DNA of 62,267 bases, from assembly GCA_020724545.1 (NCBI GenBank), contig DYGR01000012.1:1-62267 (forward strand), given 5' to 3'. Below the pieces are notes generated by a model. The model saw only the letters and a program-made list of their open reading frames with translations. It was not told the origin of the DNA and did no database searches. Both the position numbers and the translations under genes were made by a program. Below, one piece after another: positions 52,624 through 61,215 of this stretch. This DNA comes from Candidatus Methanoperedens nitratireducens (GTDB taxonomy: Archaea; Halobacteriota; Methanosarcinia; Methanosarcinales; Methanoperedenaceae). Position 1 is the first letter of the stretch. The number at the start of each line of letters is the position of its first letter.

Positions 52624-52649
52624 GAGGATAGAAATGAATCTAAGTGAGC

Positions 52650-52721
52650 GCCCCGATAGGGTAGTGGATATCCTTGAAGATTGCGGATCTTTAGACCTGG
52701 GTTCAAATCCCAGCCGGGGCG
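52650..52721 (+). tRNA. tRNA-Arg (anticodon GCG)
   Basis: The cloverleaf shows an acceptor stem GCCCCGA with CCGGGGC (one A-C mismatch at 7-66), D arm GGGT/ATCC, anticodon stem GAAGA/TCTTT with loop TTGCGGA (anticodon 52683-52685), and T arm CTGGG TTCAAAT CCCAG. GCG reads CGC and CGU codons. Extended outer pairing (AGCGCCCCG with CGGGGCGCT) surrounds it. CCA is not encoded. Confidence 0.85.
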
Positions 52722-52803
52722 CTAATTTATTTGAAAATCATGACTGTAAAAGCTGTTAAATATAAAGAATCTAATGTAAGCATACCCATGCTGGAGGAAT
52801 TAA

Positions 52804-54033
52804 TTGCAACCTGTTATAAACATAGGCATAGTAGGACACGTTGATCACGGTAAGACCACGCTTGTCAGGGCACTTTCAGGTGTCTGGACAGACAGGCATA
52901 GTGAAGAGATAAAAAGAGGAATATCGATCAGACTTGGCTATGCCGATATAGTGCTTAGAAAATGTCCCAATTGCCCTGAACCTGAGAGCTATACAACTAA
53001 AGAGATATGTGAAATATGCGGAACAGAATCAATAATTTTGCGCTCAATCTCTTTTGTTGATTCTCCAGGCCATGAGACACTGATGGCGACGATGCTATCA
53101 GGGGCAGCGCTGATGGACGGCGCACTACTTGTCATTGCTGCTAATGAGCCATGTCCACAGCCGCAGACAAAGGAACATCTTATGGCTTTGAACATCATCG
53201 GTATAAAGAATATCGTGATTATCCAGAATAAGATCGATCTTGTTACACGCGATAAGGTTATAGAAAACTACAACCAGATCAAAGCCTTTGTGAAGGATAC
53301 TGTGGCTGAGAATGCCCCGATCATCCCGGTCTCAGCCCAGCAGAATACGAATATCGATCTTGTCATTGAAGCTATTGAGAAATATATCCCTACACCAAAA
53401 CGCGATTTAGATAAACCACCGATGATGTTCGTTGCACGGTCGTTCGATATAAACAAACCCGGAACAACGCCAGATAAGCTCTTAGGTGGTGTTATAGGGG
53501 GATCCTTGAGCTGCGGGCGCCTGCACCCGGGCGATGAGATAGAGCTCCGCCCTGGCAGAAAAGTAGAGTCAGGAGGGATTGTCAGATGGGTGCCGATTAG
53601 AACGGTCGTCACAAAGATACTTGCAGGTAATGAAGATATAGAAGAAGCAACGCCTGGGGGTCTTATCGGTGTAGGCACCAAACTTGATCCCTCTCTGACC
53701 AAGAGTGATGCACTGGTTGGCCAGGTTGCTGGAATTCCGGGATCAATACCTCCTACTATTGAAGATTTCATTATGGAGACTAAACTACTTCCACGCGTGG
53801 TGGGAGTGAGTGATGAGTATAAAGTCGAACCAATACGCTCAAATGAACCACTGATGCTGAATATTGGAACGGCAACAACCATCGGTGTAGTCACAAGTGC
53901 AAGAGCATCTGATGCAGAGGTCAAGCTTAAAAGACCCGTATGTGCAGACAGAGGTGCATCAATCGCAATCAGCAGGAGGGTAGGAGCACGCTGGAGGCTT
54001 ATCGGATCGGGAACATTAAAAGAATTTAAATGA
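52804..54033 (+). CDS. Translation initiation factor aIF2 subunit gamma
   Basis: 409 residues. GTPase motifs GHVDHGKTT (residues ~9-17), DSPGHE, NKID and a Cys4 zinc ribbon (CPNC...CEIC, ~58-74) are all present, followed by EF-Tu-like domains II and III. It binds Met-tRNAi and delivers it to the small ribosomal subunit. TTG start at 52804 with GGAGG seven bases before. The last four bases overlap the PIN gene, opening the usual archaeal translation/transcription cluster. Confidence 0.95.
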   Translation: MQPVINIGIVGHVDHGKTTLVRALSGVWTDRHSEEIKRGISIRLGYADIVLRKCPNCPEPESYTTKEICEICGTESIILRSISFVDSPGHETLMATMLSGAALMDGALLVIAANEPCPQPQTKEHLMALNIIGIKNIVIIQNKIDLVTRDKVIENYNQIKAFVKDTVAENAPIIPVSAQQNTNIDLVIEAIEKYIPTPKRDLDKPPMMFVARSFDINKPGTTPDKLLGGVIGGSLSCGRLHPGDEIELRPGRKVESGGIVRWVPIRTVVTKILAGNEDIEEATPGGLIGVGTKLDPSLTKSDALVGQVAGIPGSIPPTIEDFIMETKLLPRVVGVSDEYKVEPIRSNEPLMLNIGTATTIGVVTSARASDAEVKLKRPVCADRGASIAISRRVGARWRLIGSGTLKEFK

Positions 54034-54398
54034 GATCGAAAGTGATAATTGATACTAATGGTCTGATGATCCCCGGTCAGTTTGGTGTGGATATCTTTTC
54101 TGAGCTGGAGCGGCTGGGTTTTAATACCTGTCTGGTTCCGAGCGCATCGATCAAAGAGTTAGAAAAAATATATGCCCGAGCGCATGGCAGGGACAGGATA
54201 GCGGCCAAAATCGCGCTATCTTTAGTGGATAGGTGTACTATAATTGAAAAGAGTGGGCTTGTTGATGATATTATTATAGATATGGCCATTGATACGGATG
54301 CAGCTGTTCTTACCAATGATATCGAATTAAAGAAAAGATTATGTAGTAAGGGAGTTACTATTATACACCTTCGAGGAAAGACTCATTTAAGTATTTAA
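54030..54398 (+). CDS. FCF1-like PIN-domain protein
   Basis: 122 residues of a single PIN domain: [11 protein letters not shown] (Asp at residue ~7), an acidic middle with [10 protein letters not shown], and [19 protein letters not shown]1412 proteins are related to the rRNA-processing nuclease Fcf1/Utp24, so a role in rRNA processing is likely. The ATG overlaps the aIF2-gamma stop. Confidence 0.85.
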   Translation: MRSKVIIDTNGLMIPGQFGVDIFSELERLGFNTCLVPSASIKELEKIYARAHGRDRIAAKIALSLVDRCTIIEKSGLVDDIIIDMAIDTDAAVLTNDIELKKRLCSKGVTIIHLRGKTHLSI

Positions 54399-54421
54399 TA
54401 TCTTTTGTTAAGAGGATTCAA

Positions 54422-55111
54422 ATGTATAAGAGAATGAGATTAGCAGATACGGTGAGAATTGCACCTGAATTACTTGGCGAACCTGTAGAGGAAGCAGTTA
54501 AGCTCGCTTTGCGGGACAAACTTGAAGGGCTTGTGGATAAGAATCTAGGATCAATAGTCGCAGTAACGGACGTTATAGAAGTGGGTGAAGGACATATACT
54601 GGCCGGGGATGCGGGAGTATATTATGACGCAATCTTTGATGCAGTAACTTTTATGCCTGAGCTGCAGGAGATTATTGAAGGTAGCGTTTTAGAGGTCGTT
54701 GAATTCGGGATATTTGCGGGCATCGGCCCACTTGATGGTCTTGTACATGTAAGCCAGCTTACTGATGAGTATGTCAGCTATGATGAGAGAAATTCAAGAC
54801 TTATAACCAAGGAATCGGGTCGCGCCATAACCGTAGGGGATCGTATCAGGGCAAGGATCGTAGCTGTAAGCCTTAATGAACGTGAACCGAGGGACAGTAA
54901 AATCGGTCTGACCATGCGGCAGCATGCACTGGGCAAGCTGGAATGGCTTGAAGAGGCACGTCAGGGTAGAAAAGAAGGTACTGAGGAAAAAGAAGCAAAG
55001 CCCAAGAAGAGAAAGAAAGAGGAGAAGAAAGAAGAGAGAAAAGAAGAGGAGAAGAAGGAAGATACAGTCAAGGCAGAAAAACCAGAGGTCTCTAAACCAG
55101 AGGTGGCGTAA
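54422..55111 (+). CDS. rpo7: RNA polymerase subunit Rpo7 (E') with charged tail
   Basis: 229 residues. Residues ~1-80 form the RNP-like domain (MYKRMRLADTVRIAPELLGE), and ~82-165 the S1/OB domain (GSVLEVVEFGIFAGIGPLDGLVHVSQ). Rpo7 with Rpo4 makes the polymerase stalk. The last ~50 residues are an unusually long, almost purely Lys/Glu extension absent from typical Rpo7 (~185-195 residues). TAATG overlap couples it to the spt4 gene. Confidence 0.93.
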   Translation: MYKRMRLADTVRIAPELLGEPVEEAVKLALRDKLEGLVDKNLGSIVAVTDVIEVGEGHILAGDAGVYYDAIFDAVTFMPELQEIIEGSVLEVVEFGIFAGIGPLDGLVHVSQLTDEYVSYDERNSRLITKESGRAITVGDRIRARIVAVSLNEREPRDSKIGLTMRQHALGKLEWLEEARQGRKEGTEEKEAKPKKRKKEEKKEERKEEEKKEDTVKAEKPEVSKPEVA

Positions 55112-55296
55112 TGGCAGAGCTTGTTTGCAAAGAATGCCATCGAGTGATAAGCGGACAGGTATGTGAGGGTTGCAGTTCAACTGCCCTTACTTCTGATTGG
55201 AGCGGTTATGTTGTGGTAATTGATCCTCAGAAGTCACAGATTGCAAAAAAGCTTGGTGTTAAATTGCCAGGAAAGTATGCCCTGAAGGTGCGGTAG
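55111..55296 (+). CDS. spt4: Transcription elongation factor Spt4 (Rpo E'')
   Basis: 61 residues, the normal size. A zinc finger is formed by CKECHRVISGQVCEGC (residues ~5-20), then SDWSGYVVVIDPQKS and KLPGKYALKVR. Spt4 pairs with Spt5 to close the polymerase clamp and keep it processive. The start overlaps rpo7. Confidence 0.93.
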   Translation: MAELVCKECHRVISGQVCEGCSSTALTSDWSGYVVVIDPQKSQIAKKLGVKLPGKYALKVR

Positions 55297-55299
55297 AGC

Positions 55300-55836
55300 T
55301 TGAAGAGATACTGTCTTCCGTATGAACTAAGGGCAGAGCTGAGAAAAATTCATGGCGAGCTCTACTCTGGAGATGGAGTTGAGAACGCCAGGCGGATAAT
55401 CAATGATTTTAAAAATCCTACTAAACTTATATCTGTAGGTGATATTGTAACATTTAATCTTCTCAGTGCCGGGCTGGTTCCAGATATATCCTTTGTGGAT
55501 GATAGAACAAAGCGGAATACTGCCCCTATTGAAATAATGCACGGCACAAAGCATCCTCTTTTTAAAACCATAACAGTCGAGAATCCGCCAGGTATGATAA
55601 CCGAAGAACTACTGCAGGAGATCTCAAATGCCATGGATTCTGATAACCCGGTACGTATACTTGTAATAGGAGAGGAGGACTTAGCAGCCCTGCCTGCGAT
55701 TGCTATGGCACCTCTCACATCAGTAGTTATATATGGGTTGCCGGATGAAGGGGCGGTAGTAGTAAGAGTAACAGAGGATAAAAAAAAAGAAATACAATCA
55801 CTACTTCATAGGATGAAATGTAAGGAGGAAGAATAA
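55300..55836 (+). CDS. GTP-dependent dephospho-CoA kinase (DUF359)
   Basis: 178 residues, TTG start four bases after spt4. Conserved motifs GDIVTFNLL, DDRTKRN and VIGEEDLAALPAIAMAPL match DUF359, shown in Thermococcus to be the archaeal enzyme for the last step of CoA synthesis using GTP. The start of S24e overlaps the stop (TAATG), in the usual archaeal cluster. Confidence 0.9.
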   Translation: MKRYCLPYELRAELRKIHGELYSGDGVENARRIINDFKNPTKLISVGDIVTFNLLSAGLVPDISFVDDRTKRNTAPIEIMHGTKHPLFKTITVENPPGMITEELLQEISNAMDSDNPVRILVIGEEDLAALPAIAMAPLTSVVIYGLPDEGAVVVRVTEDKKKEIQSLLHRMKCKEEE

Positions 55837-56186
55837 TGGAAATTCAGATTATCAAAGATAGAACAAATCCACTATTGAGAAGAAGAGAGGTTTTATTGAA
55901 AATTAATAATAAAGGAACCCCTTCAAGGATAGACGTAAAAAATAAACTTGCGGCAATGCTTAACTCAAAACCCGAACTGATTGTTATAGAGCAAATTAAT
56001 GCATTATTTGGGAAGCAGGATACCTTTGGATCGGCCAGCATCTATGAGAGCGAAGAGCGCCTGAAACAGATCGCTCATAAGCATCTTATTGAAAGAGATG
56101 CATCCGAGGCAAAAGAAGAGACTGCCTCAGATTCGCCTGCAGCAGAAGCGATAGCAGAACCAGAAACTAAACCTGAAAAGGAGTGA
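55836..56186 (+). CDS. rps24e: Small ribosomal subunit protein eS24
   Basis: 116 residues. [23 protein letters not shown]-type start, NKLAAMLNS and [11 protein letters not shown] are typical of S24e. The last ~25 residues are an Ala/Glu/Lys tail. In the small subunit; the start overlaps the DUF359 stop, and eS31 follows five bases later. Confidence 0.93.
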   Translation: MEIQIIKDRTNPLLRRREVLLKINNKGTPSRIDVKNKLAAMLNSKPELIVIEQINALFGKQDTFGSASIYESEERLKQIAHKHLIERDASEAKEETASDSPAAEAIAEPETKPEKE

Positions 56187-56191
56187 TCCCG

Positions 56192-56341
56192 ATGGCAGTA
56201 CATAAATTCTATGAAGTGAGCGACAATAAAGCCAAAAAGATCAAACCATCATGCCCGAGATGCGGTCCTGGAGTATTTCTCGGAGAGCACAAGAATCGTG
56301 TTGCATGCGGGAGATGCGGCTATACTGAGTTCAGGAAATAA
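56192..56341 (+). CDS. rps27ae: Small ribosomal subunit protein eS31 (S27ae)
   Basis: 49 residues. A zinc ribbon is formed by CPRCGPG (residues ~21-27) and CGRCGYTEF (~39-47) after a basic N-terminus ([20 protein letters not shown]). ATG 56192 with GGAG upstream. Archaeal S27ae lacks the ubiquitin fusion seen in eukaryotes, as here. It ends this cluster; the tmk gene converges five bases later. Confidence 0.93.
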   Translation: MAVHKFYEVSDNKAKKIKPSCPRCGPGVFLGEHKNRVACGRCGYTEFRK

Positions 56342-56346
56342 ATCCT

Positions 56347-56955
56347 TCACAGATTGGCGATTAGAAAACCTCTAATCGCCGATTCAACTTTGTGCGCTAC
56401 AATCTCAAGTTCAGCTTCCGCATCTACTATCACAAACCTCTGCGGCTCCTTCTCTGCAAGTTTTAGATAGTTATCCTGGACAGTCCTCAAGAACTCTATT
56501 TTTTCAAATTTTGTATGTTCCCCGCGGATACCGCACCGTGAGACCGCTATGCCTGGATCGATTGTAAGCAGGATGGTCAGATCAGGTACGATCGTCCAGC
56601 CATTATGGATGCTCTGTAACCATTCCATTGCGTTGTCAAAGGTATGCGAAAGTGTGGCCCCCTGATATGCATACCTGCTGTCAGAGTACCGATCAGAGAT
56701 GACCAGTTTTCCATCCCTAAGTGCAGGCCTGATTACCCTGGCAATATGTTCTGCATGATCCGCCACAAATAAGAATAATTCAGCCAGAGGGTCGGTATCA
56801 GATCCTATCGACCGCCTTACTGCCTCTCCGATCCAGCTATGGGTAGGCTCCATTGTAAAAACTGCCTCTGGAAATTTAGTTCTCAGCATCTTTGCTATGC
56901 TGGATTTTCCTGTCCCGTCAATCCCTTCAAGGGTGATCAATTTTCCTTTTTGCAT
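56347..56955 (-). CDS. tmk: Thymidylate kinase
   Basis: 202 residues. The P-loop GIDGTGKSS (residues ~11-19), the DRY motif SDRYSDSRYAYQGA (~92-105) and LTIDPGIAVSRCGIRGE (LID region) are those of dTMP kinase. It makes dTDP for DNA synthesis. Single gene, convergent with S27ae and divergent from the YjbQ-family gene. Confidence 0.92.
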   Translation of the reverse strand: MQKGKLITLEGIDGTGKSSIAKMLRTKFPEAVFTMEPTHSWIGEAVRRSIGSDTDPLAELFLFVADHAEHIARVIRPALRDGKLVISDRYSDSRYAYQGATLSHTFDNAMEWLQSIHNGWTIVPDLTILLTIDPGIAVSRCGIRGEHTKFEKIEFLRTVQDNYLKLAEKEPQRFVIVDAEAELEIVAHKVESAIRGFLIANL

Positions 56956-57025
56956 TCTGGCTATATATATGAATTATAATGAAAAAGCTTATTCATCTTT
57001 ATGAAGATTAATTGGATAAGGACTT

Positions 57026-57415
57026 ATGGAAATTAAAACTACAACCCGGACGGAGCTTATCGATATAACCGACCAGGTACGGGTGATAATAAAAGAAAGC
57101 GGTATAAAAGATGGGATCTGCGTCATATCCACACGCCACACCACAAGCGGAATAATAATCAATGAGAACGAGCGCGGGCTCAGGAGAGATATAATGGATA
57201 TGCTGGAGTCACTTGTCCCGGAGAATAAAAGCTATGCCCATAACCAGATAGATAATAATGCTGATGCACATCTGCGCGCCGTAATTCTGGGCATGAGTGA
57301 GATCATACCCATCGAGAACGGACACCCTGTCCTGGGTACATGGCAGAGTATATTCTTTGTTGAACTTGATGGACCAAGAACCCGAAATGTTAATATAAAA
57401 ATAATAGGGAGTTAG
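57026..57415 (+). CDS. YjbQ/UPF0047 family protein
   Basis: 129 residues. The family signature STRHTTSGIIINENERGLRRD (here split over residues ~34-54), DNNADAHLRA and PVLGTWQSIFFVELDGPR are all present. The family is a trimeric, His-rich, metal-binding fold; some members act as phosphatases or in thiamine-related steps, but the role is unsettled. The gene overlaps the convergent metK by four bases. Confidence 0.88.
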   Translation: MEIKTTTRTELIDITDQVRVIIKESGIKDGICVISTRHTTSGIIINENERGLRRDIMDMLESLVPENKSYAHNQIDNNADAHLRAVILGMSEIIPIENGHPVLGTWQSIFFVELDGPRTRNVNIKIIGS

Positions 57416-58608
57416 AAAGTCTCTATCTCCCCATTAGCTATCATCTCTGTTACCTTTGTAACGTCAGCAAGCCACTGATCTATGATTGCTTCAGATTCTG
57501 ATTTGATCATCGCCATATTCGCACCTTCCTCTGGTATTACCTGTGCACTTGCAATCAGAGGCTGATCTATAGGTTTGCCTATCTGGGAAAGTATGCGGAT
57601 ATGCACATCCTGGATTTCTGGAACATTCTTTGCAATATCATTTGCTATTCGATTGGATAGAAGGTTGTACAGCTTGCCTACATGGTTTATCGGGTTTTTA
57701 CCGCTTGTGGCCTCCATACTCATAGGTCTGTTAGGCGTAATCAGGCCGTTGCACCTGTTTCCTCTACCAACAGAACCATCGTCTCCCATCTCAGCCGATG
57801 TCCCGGTAACTGTCAGATAAATCGATCCGTTCTCTTCATCATCTGCTGTATTAATGAAGACCTCTACTTCGCGATCTGTATATCCCATTGCAAGATCGCA
57901 TATTTTATCCCTGAGCTCTTCTTTTGTGGAAATATAGTGTGAGAGGTCATCTATATATTTCCCTATCATTGCACACGCCACAGTGAGGGTTATTTTATCG
58001 TTCTTCCTCATACCCATCACCTTGATATCTGTTCCAATGGCAGGTATGTCTTTCTTGAAGTTCAATACCATCTGCCTCTCGGTATTATATACGATCTGTT
58101 CAGTCTCTGATAAGGGAGCATACCCAACACCAAAAGAAGTATCATTAGACATCGGCGCTTTTCCGCGCTTGAAAACGCCCTGGAGATCTGTTGATCCGAT
58201 ACCCAGCTTGCAGTCGATTATGATGTTATGCTCGACATCAATATCAGGAAGCGTGCTATCCAGGTATTGCCTTGCAGCTCTTACCGCCGTAGTATCTGTT
58301 GGTATTCTAATCTCATTGAATTCTTTTGTTGCTCTCCCTACAAGAAGCACATAGATCGGTGAGATCAACTCCCCGCCTCTATACTGGGGATGAGAGCGCC
58401 CTGCCACAACTTCAACCTGGTCAGTGTTATGGTGAAGCACAGTTCCGCATTTTTTGATGTATTCTTTGCATAGTGCACGGCTTACAGCTTCAGCAAAGCC
58501 GTCTGCCATGCTGTCAGGGTGTCCTACCCCTTTTCTCTCTACTATTTCTATCTCCTGTTTTTCTATTGGAGTTTGTGTGAGTTTTTCCACGCGGATGTTT
58601 CTTGCCAT
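57412..58608 (-). CDS. mat: Archaeal S-adenosylmethionine synthetase
   Basis: 398 residues from ATG 58608 (family start MARNIRVE), nine codons inside the longest frame. Motifs [14 protein letters not shown] (~24-37), [18 protein letters not shown] (~62-79) and [16 protein letters not shown] (~265-280) identify the archaeal MAT family, distinct from bacterial MetK. It makes SAM from Met and ATP; SAM is needed by the two radical SAM proteins in this window. Confidence 0.95.
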   Translation of the reverse strand: MARNIRVEKLTQTPIEKQEIEIVERKGVGHPDSMADGFAEAVSRALCKEYIKKCGTVLHHNTDQVEVVAGRSHPQYRGGELISPIYVLLVGRATKEFNEIRIPTDTTAVRAARQYLDSTLPDIDVEHNIIIDCKLGIGSTDLQGVFKRGKAPMSNDTSFGVGYAPLSETEQIVYNTERQMVLNFKKDIPAIGTDIKVMGMRKNDKITLTVACAMIGKYIDDLSHYISTKEELRDKICDLAMGYTDREVEVFINTADDEENGSIYLTVTGTSAEMGDDGSVGRGNRCNGLITPNRPMSMEATSGKNPINHVGKLYNLLSNRIANDIAKNVPEIQDVHIRILSQIGKPIDQPLIASAQVIPEEGANMAMIKSESEAIIDQWLADVTKVTEMIANGEIETF

Positions 58609-58730
58609 TGAATTACCTCTAACGGTTATCTCCAATTGATGCTATTTTGTATATAATAATTTTCGGTTTAAGGATTCAACTGTATTATCAAGAATCAAAA
58701 GGGATTTAGTACAGAAAGACCAATACTAGA

Positions 58731-59069
58731 ATGATGAAAGAAGAAATTATTTCTTTATCACAGAAAGCCAGGAATAATATATTCTTTAAAAATGAGATCG
58801 AATTGCGATGTAAATGTGGCCATTCAGAAAAGATCATGTACTATGAATTTCTAACAGGCGGGGAGTTCAATATCGGACAGGCTACATCTACAGTGAGCCC
58901 TTTTATATCCGAGACCATTTATGATGAGACAATCAGCATAACTCCACTCTACCTATCAAAACGGTGTGCGACCTGCGATGAAGAATTAACAATCGTGTTT
59001 CCTATATCTCTGGAAGACCTCATTTTAATTTTAAGGTCGAATCCGCCTGATCCGCAGATGTACGGATAA
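58731..59069 (+). CDS. Zinc-ribbon-like hypothetical protein
   Basis: 112 residues. CKCGHSEK (residues ~23-30) and KRCATCDEE (~78-86) supply four Cys that could bind one zinc. The rest is mostly beta-strand and not recognised. The nitroreductase gene begins four bases after its stop, so the two are one operon and may share a redox or metal role. Confidence 0.7.
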   Translation: MMKEEIISLSQKARNNIFFKNEIELRCKCGHSEKIMYYEFLTGGEFNIGQATSTVSPFISETIYDETISITPLYLSKRCATCDEELTIVFPISLEDLILILRSNPPDPQMYG

Positions 59070-59073
59070 TATT

Positions 59074-59592
59074 ATGGATACGATTGAAGCCATTAAATCG
59101 CGCAGGAGCGTTCGTGAGTTCACAGATGGCGACGTAAGTGATGAGGTAATTGAGCAGATTATCGATGCGGGCAGATGGGCACCATCTGGTTTGAATAACC
59201 AGGCATGGAGGTTTATTATAGTACGAGATCAGGATATAAAGGAGGCTCTCTCAGAGCTCACGCACTACGGCAGGATCATTAAAAACGCCCCTGTATTGAT
59301 AGCAGTTTTTCTTGATAATGACCAGGTGTATGATTATACAAAAGATGTTCAATCCATCGGAGCATGCATTCAAAATATGCTGCTTGCCATCCATTCGCTT
59401 GGATTCGGCGGGGTGTGGCTTGGTGAGATTTTAAAGAATAAAGAGATGGTGAATAAAGTACTTGAAGCCCCGGGTTCTTATGCACTTATGGCTGTAATAG
59501 CCCTTGGCCATCCAGATGAGGGAACCAGGGTTTCTGAAAGAAAGGATATCTCTTCTCTTATTTTCCGTGAAAGATTTGGATCAGGCTGGTAG
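59074..59592 (+). CDS. Nitroreductase family protein
   Basis: 172 residues. IKSRRSVREFTD (residues ~6-17) and APSGLNNQAWRFIIV (~35-50) bind FMN; GAMLQ-like GACIQNMLLAIHSLGFGGVWLGE and IALGHPDE follow. Enzymes of this family reduce nitro groups, quinones or other compounds with NAD(P)H; some are specialised (e.g., in coenzyme synthesis). The native substrate is not clear. Confidence 0.88.
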   Translation: MDTIEAIKSRRSVREFTDGDVSDEVIEQIIDAGRWAPSGLNNQAWRFIIVRDQDIKEALSELTHYGRIIKNAPVLIAVFLDNDQVYDYTKDVQSIGACIQNMLLAIHSLGFGGVWLGEILKNKEMVNKVLEAPGSYALMAVIALGHPDEGTRVSERKDISSLIFRERFGSGW

Positions 59593-59717
59593 GCATATTA
59601 TAACATGCATCTCATAATGAGCCCATGGTTATGATAATTATTATACTTATATATATAAGGATAAATATTATATAGTTTTGGGGATATGAACTGATTGTTA
59701 ATACAGGAGGTATCGGA

Positions 59718-59879
59718 ATGGGCTATCACTTGGGGCTAACCATGATAAACTGGTGTAAATTCCTGTCCCGTAAAGAGAAGGATATAAAGGAAAATGTATG
59801 TCTTAGAAGGGATATGAACGCCGGTAATTGTTTCGGTTGCGCCGATATGAAAACAACAATAAGATGTTTCCTCGGATGA
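59718..59879 (+). CDS. Small Cys-rich protein
   Basis: 53 residues. A perfect ribosome-binding site (AGGAGG, 59706-59711) six bases before the ATG and TATATA-rich promoter sequence at 59645-59685 support expression. Five Cys (residues 13, 28, 38, 41, 50) include a CFGC pair (38-41) and could bind zinc or a cluster. No family is recognised. Confidence 0.55.
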   Translation: MGYHLGLTMINWCKFLSRKEKDIKENVCLRRDMNAGNCFGCADMKTTIRCFLG

Positions 59880-60049
59880 CTCTATAACACCTGATGAGTT
59901 TTCAATAAATGAGAGGGATCTAAAACGATTTGAGGAATATTCATTCAACAGATGAGTTCGATCTGTTCAATGCCAGGAAATAATAAAATACCATACGTTT
60001 TCTCAGTAACAGTTTTTATTAGCATGTAATATATCATAAATTAAGGTAT

Positions 60050-60451
60050 ATGATAACAGAGATGCTGGATGATTGGGAAAAGATCGTTGGTCAGGAAAGA
60101 ATGAAAATAATTTCAAGTCGATTTTTTGATAATAAGCTTGGTTCAGAATTCCCGGACCTTGAGAGAGGTGGTTATGCCTGTAAAAAATCGAGCATCCTTT
60201 CAGAGCTGGAAAGTATTGGTAATATGTTAATTGAGCTTGAAAAAACTGGTTTTTTGACCCACGATGAGGTTTTAAGAATGATCGAAATATCAGCCCGTGA
60301 GCTTATAAGCAAGAGCATTCCAGCAGCACTTTTTAATAATGTTTCCCTGATGCTGGAGGATGAAGGAGAGGATGAGTGGCTTGACCGGGAGCTTAAACAC
60401 ATAGGGCGGATATTGGACAGCTTAAAGCATCAGAAAAAACAGTACGAGTGA
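60050..60451 (+). CDS. Helical hypothetical protein
   Basis: 133 residues, almost all alpha-helical and acidic (ELESIGNMLIELEKTGFLTHDEV, split over ~50-75). One Cys. No motif is recognised. The gene converges head to tail with the regulator at 60452 (adjacent stop codons), which gives no operon hint. Confidence 0.6.
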   Translation: MITEMLDDWEKIVGQERMKIISSRFFDNKLGSEFPDLERGGYACKKSSILSELESIGNMLIELEKTGFLTHDEVLRMIEISARELISKSIPAALFNNVSLMLEDEGEDEWLDRELKHIGRILDSLKHQKKQYE

Positions 60452-60982
60452 CTATCTGCGCCAGAATTTTATGTTAAAGCAGCATTTATCATGAGCGGTT
60501 CTTTCAAACCGGTCAAGCTCCCCGAATCGTTTTACTATACTTTTTATTAAAGGGTCGCAGGTGATCTCGCAGTTTTTCTTATCGCACGGCGCCCTTTCTA
60601 TGACCAGGTTAATCTTGCGCCCCCCGCGCGTAATGATCGTATTGTGCGTTACATTGACATCTGTTTCTAAGTAATATTTCAGGATATATGCAATCCCTTC
60701 CCCAAAATCCAGGATCCTCTCAGGGAATTTTTCTTTGATGGTATCGAGCTTGTCGTTTATGTTCAGGATCTCGCCCCCGAATGGCGATGCAACGTACATG
60801 GTATGCTTCTCGCCTATGATCGCCTCCCGCTCGAACATTATTACGAGGCGGGAGGCTATGAGGTCAGCCAGAGCCTCTGAGACTCGCTCTTTGCGGATGT
60901 CCAGATCATCGGATAGCTCTGTGTTCCTGCAGGATTTGATGCCGAGTTTTTTTAATATGTCAAACCTGCTTTTTCTACCCAA
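60452..60982 (-). CDS. Cys-rich winged-helix regulator
   Basis: 176 residues. A winged helix fills residues ~1-65 (RFDILKKLGIKSCRNTELSD...RVSEALADLIASRLV). The C-terminal half has APCDKKNCEITCDP (~131-144) and TAHDKCCFN (~163-171), together with a Cys in the winged helix. This Cys set suggests metal or redox control of DNA binding. Its promoter lies in the gap 60983-61215. Confidence 0.72.
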   Translation of the reverse strand: MGRKSRFDILKKLGIKSCRNTELSDDLDIRKERVSEALADLIASRLVIMFEREAIIGEKHTMYVASPFGGEILNINDKLDTIKEKFPERILDFGEGIAYILKYYLETDVNVTHNTIITRGGRKINLVIERAPCDKKNCEITCDPLIKSIVKRFGELDRFERTAHDKCCFNIKFWRR

Positions 60983-61215
60983 GGTTTTGGAGATGTCTAT
61001 TAAAGATATGTATTCGACATATTGGTTGTTATAGTATGTGTTTTAGTATATATAATAATAGGTTTATTTTATATTGCTATGCACATCAACCGCTGTAGTG
61101 AGTAATAAAGAAGCGTAATTTATGCTGTCAGTGATAATTAAGATTATTGAAAAATACAAAAAAGTTTATATGTTAAAATTGATTACTGAATAATCATGTC
61201 CAGGTAGGAGAAAAT

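Noticed and set aside
53268-53924. 218-residue minus-strand frame
   Set aside because: Shadow of aIF2-gamma with low-complexity Ser/Ile content.
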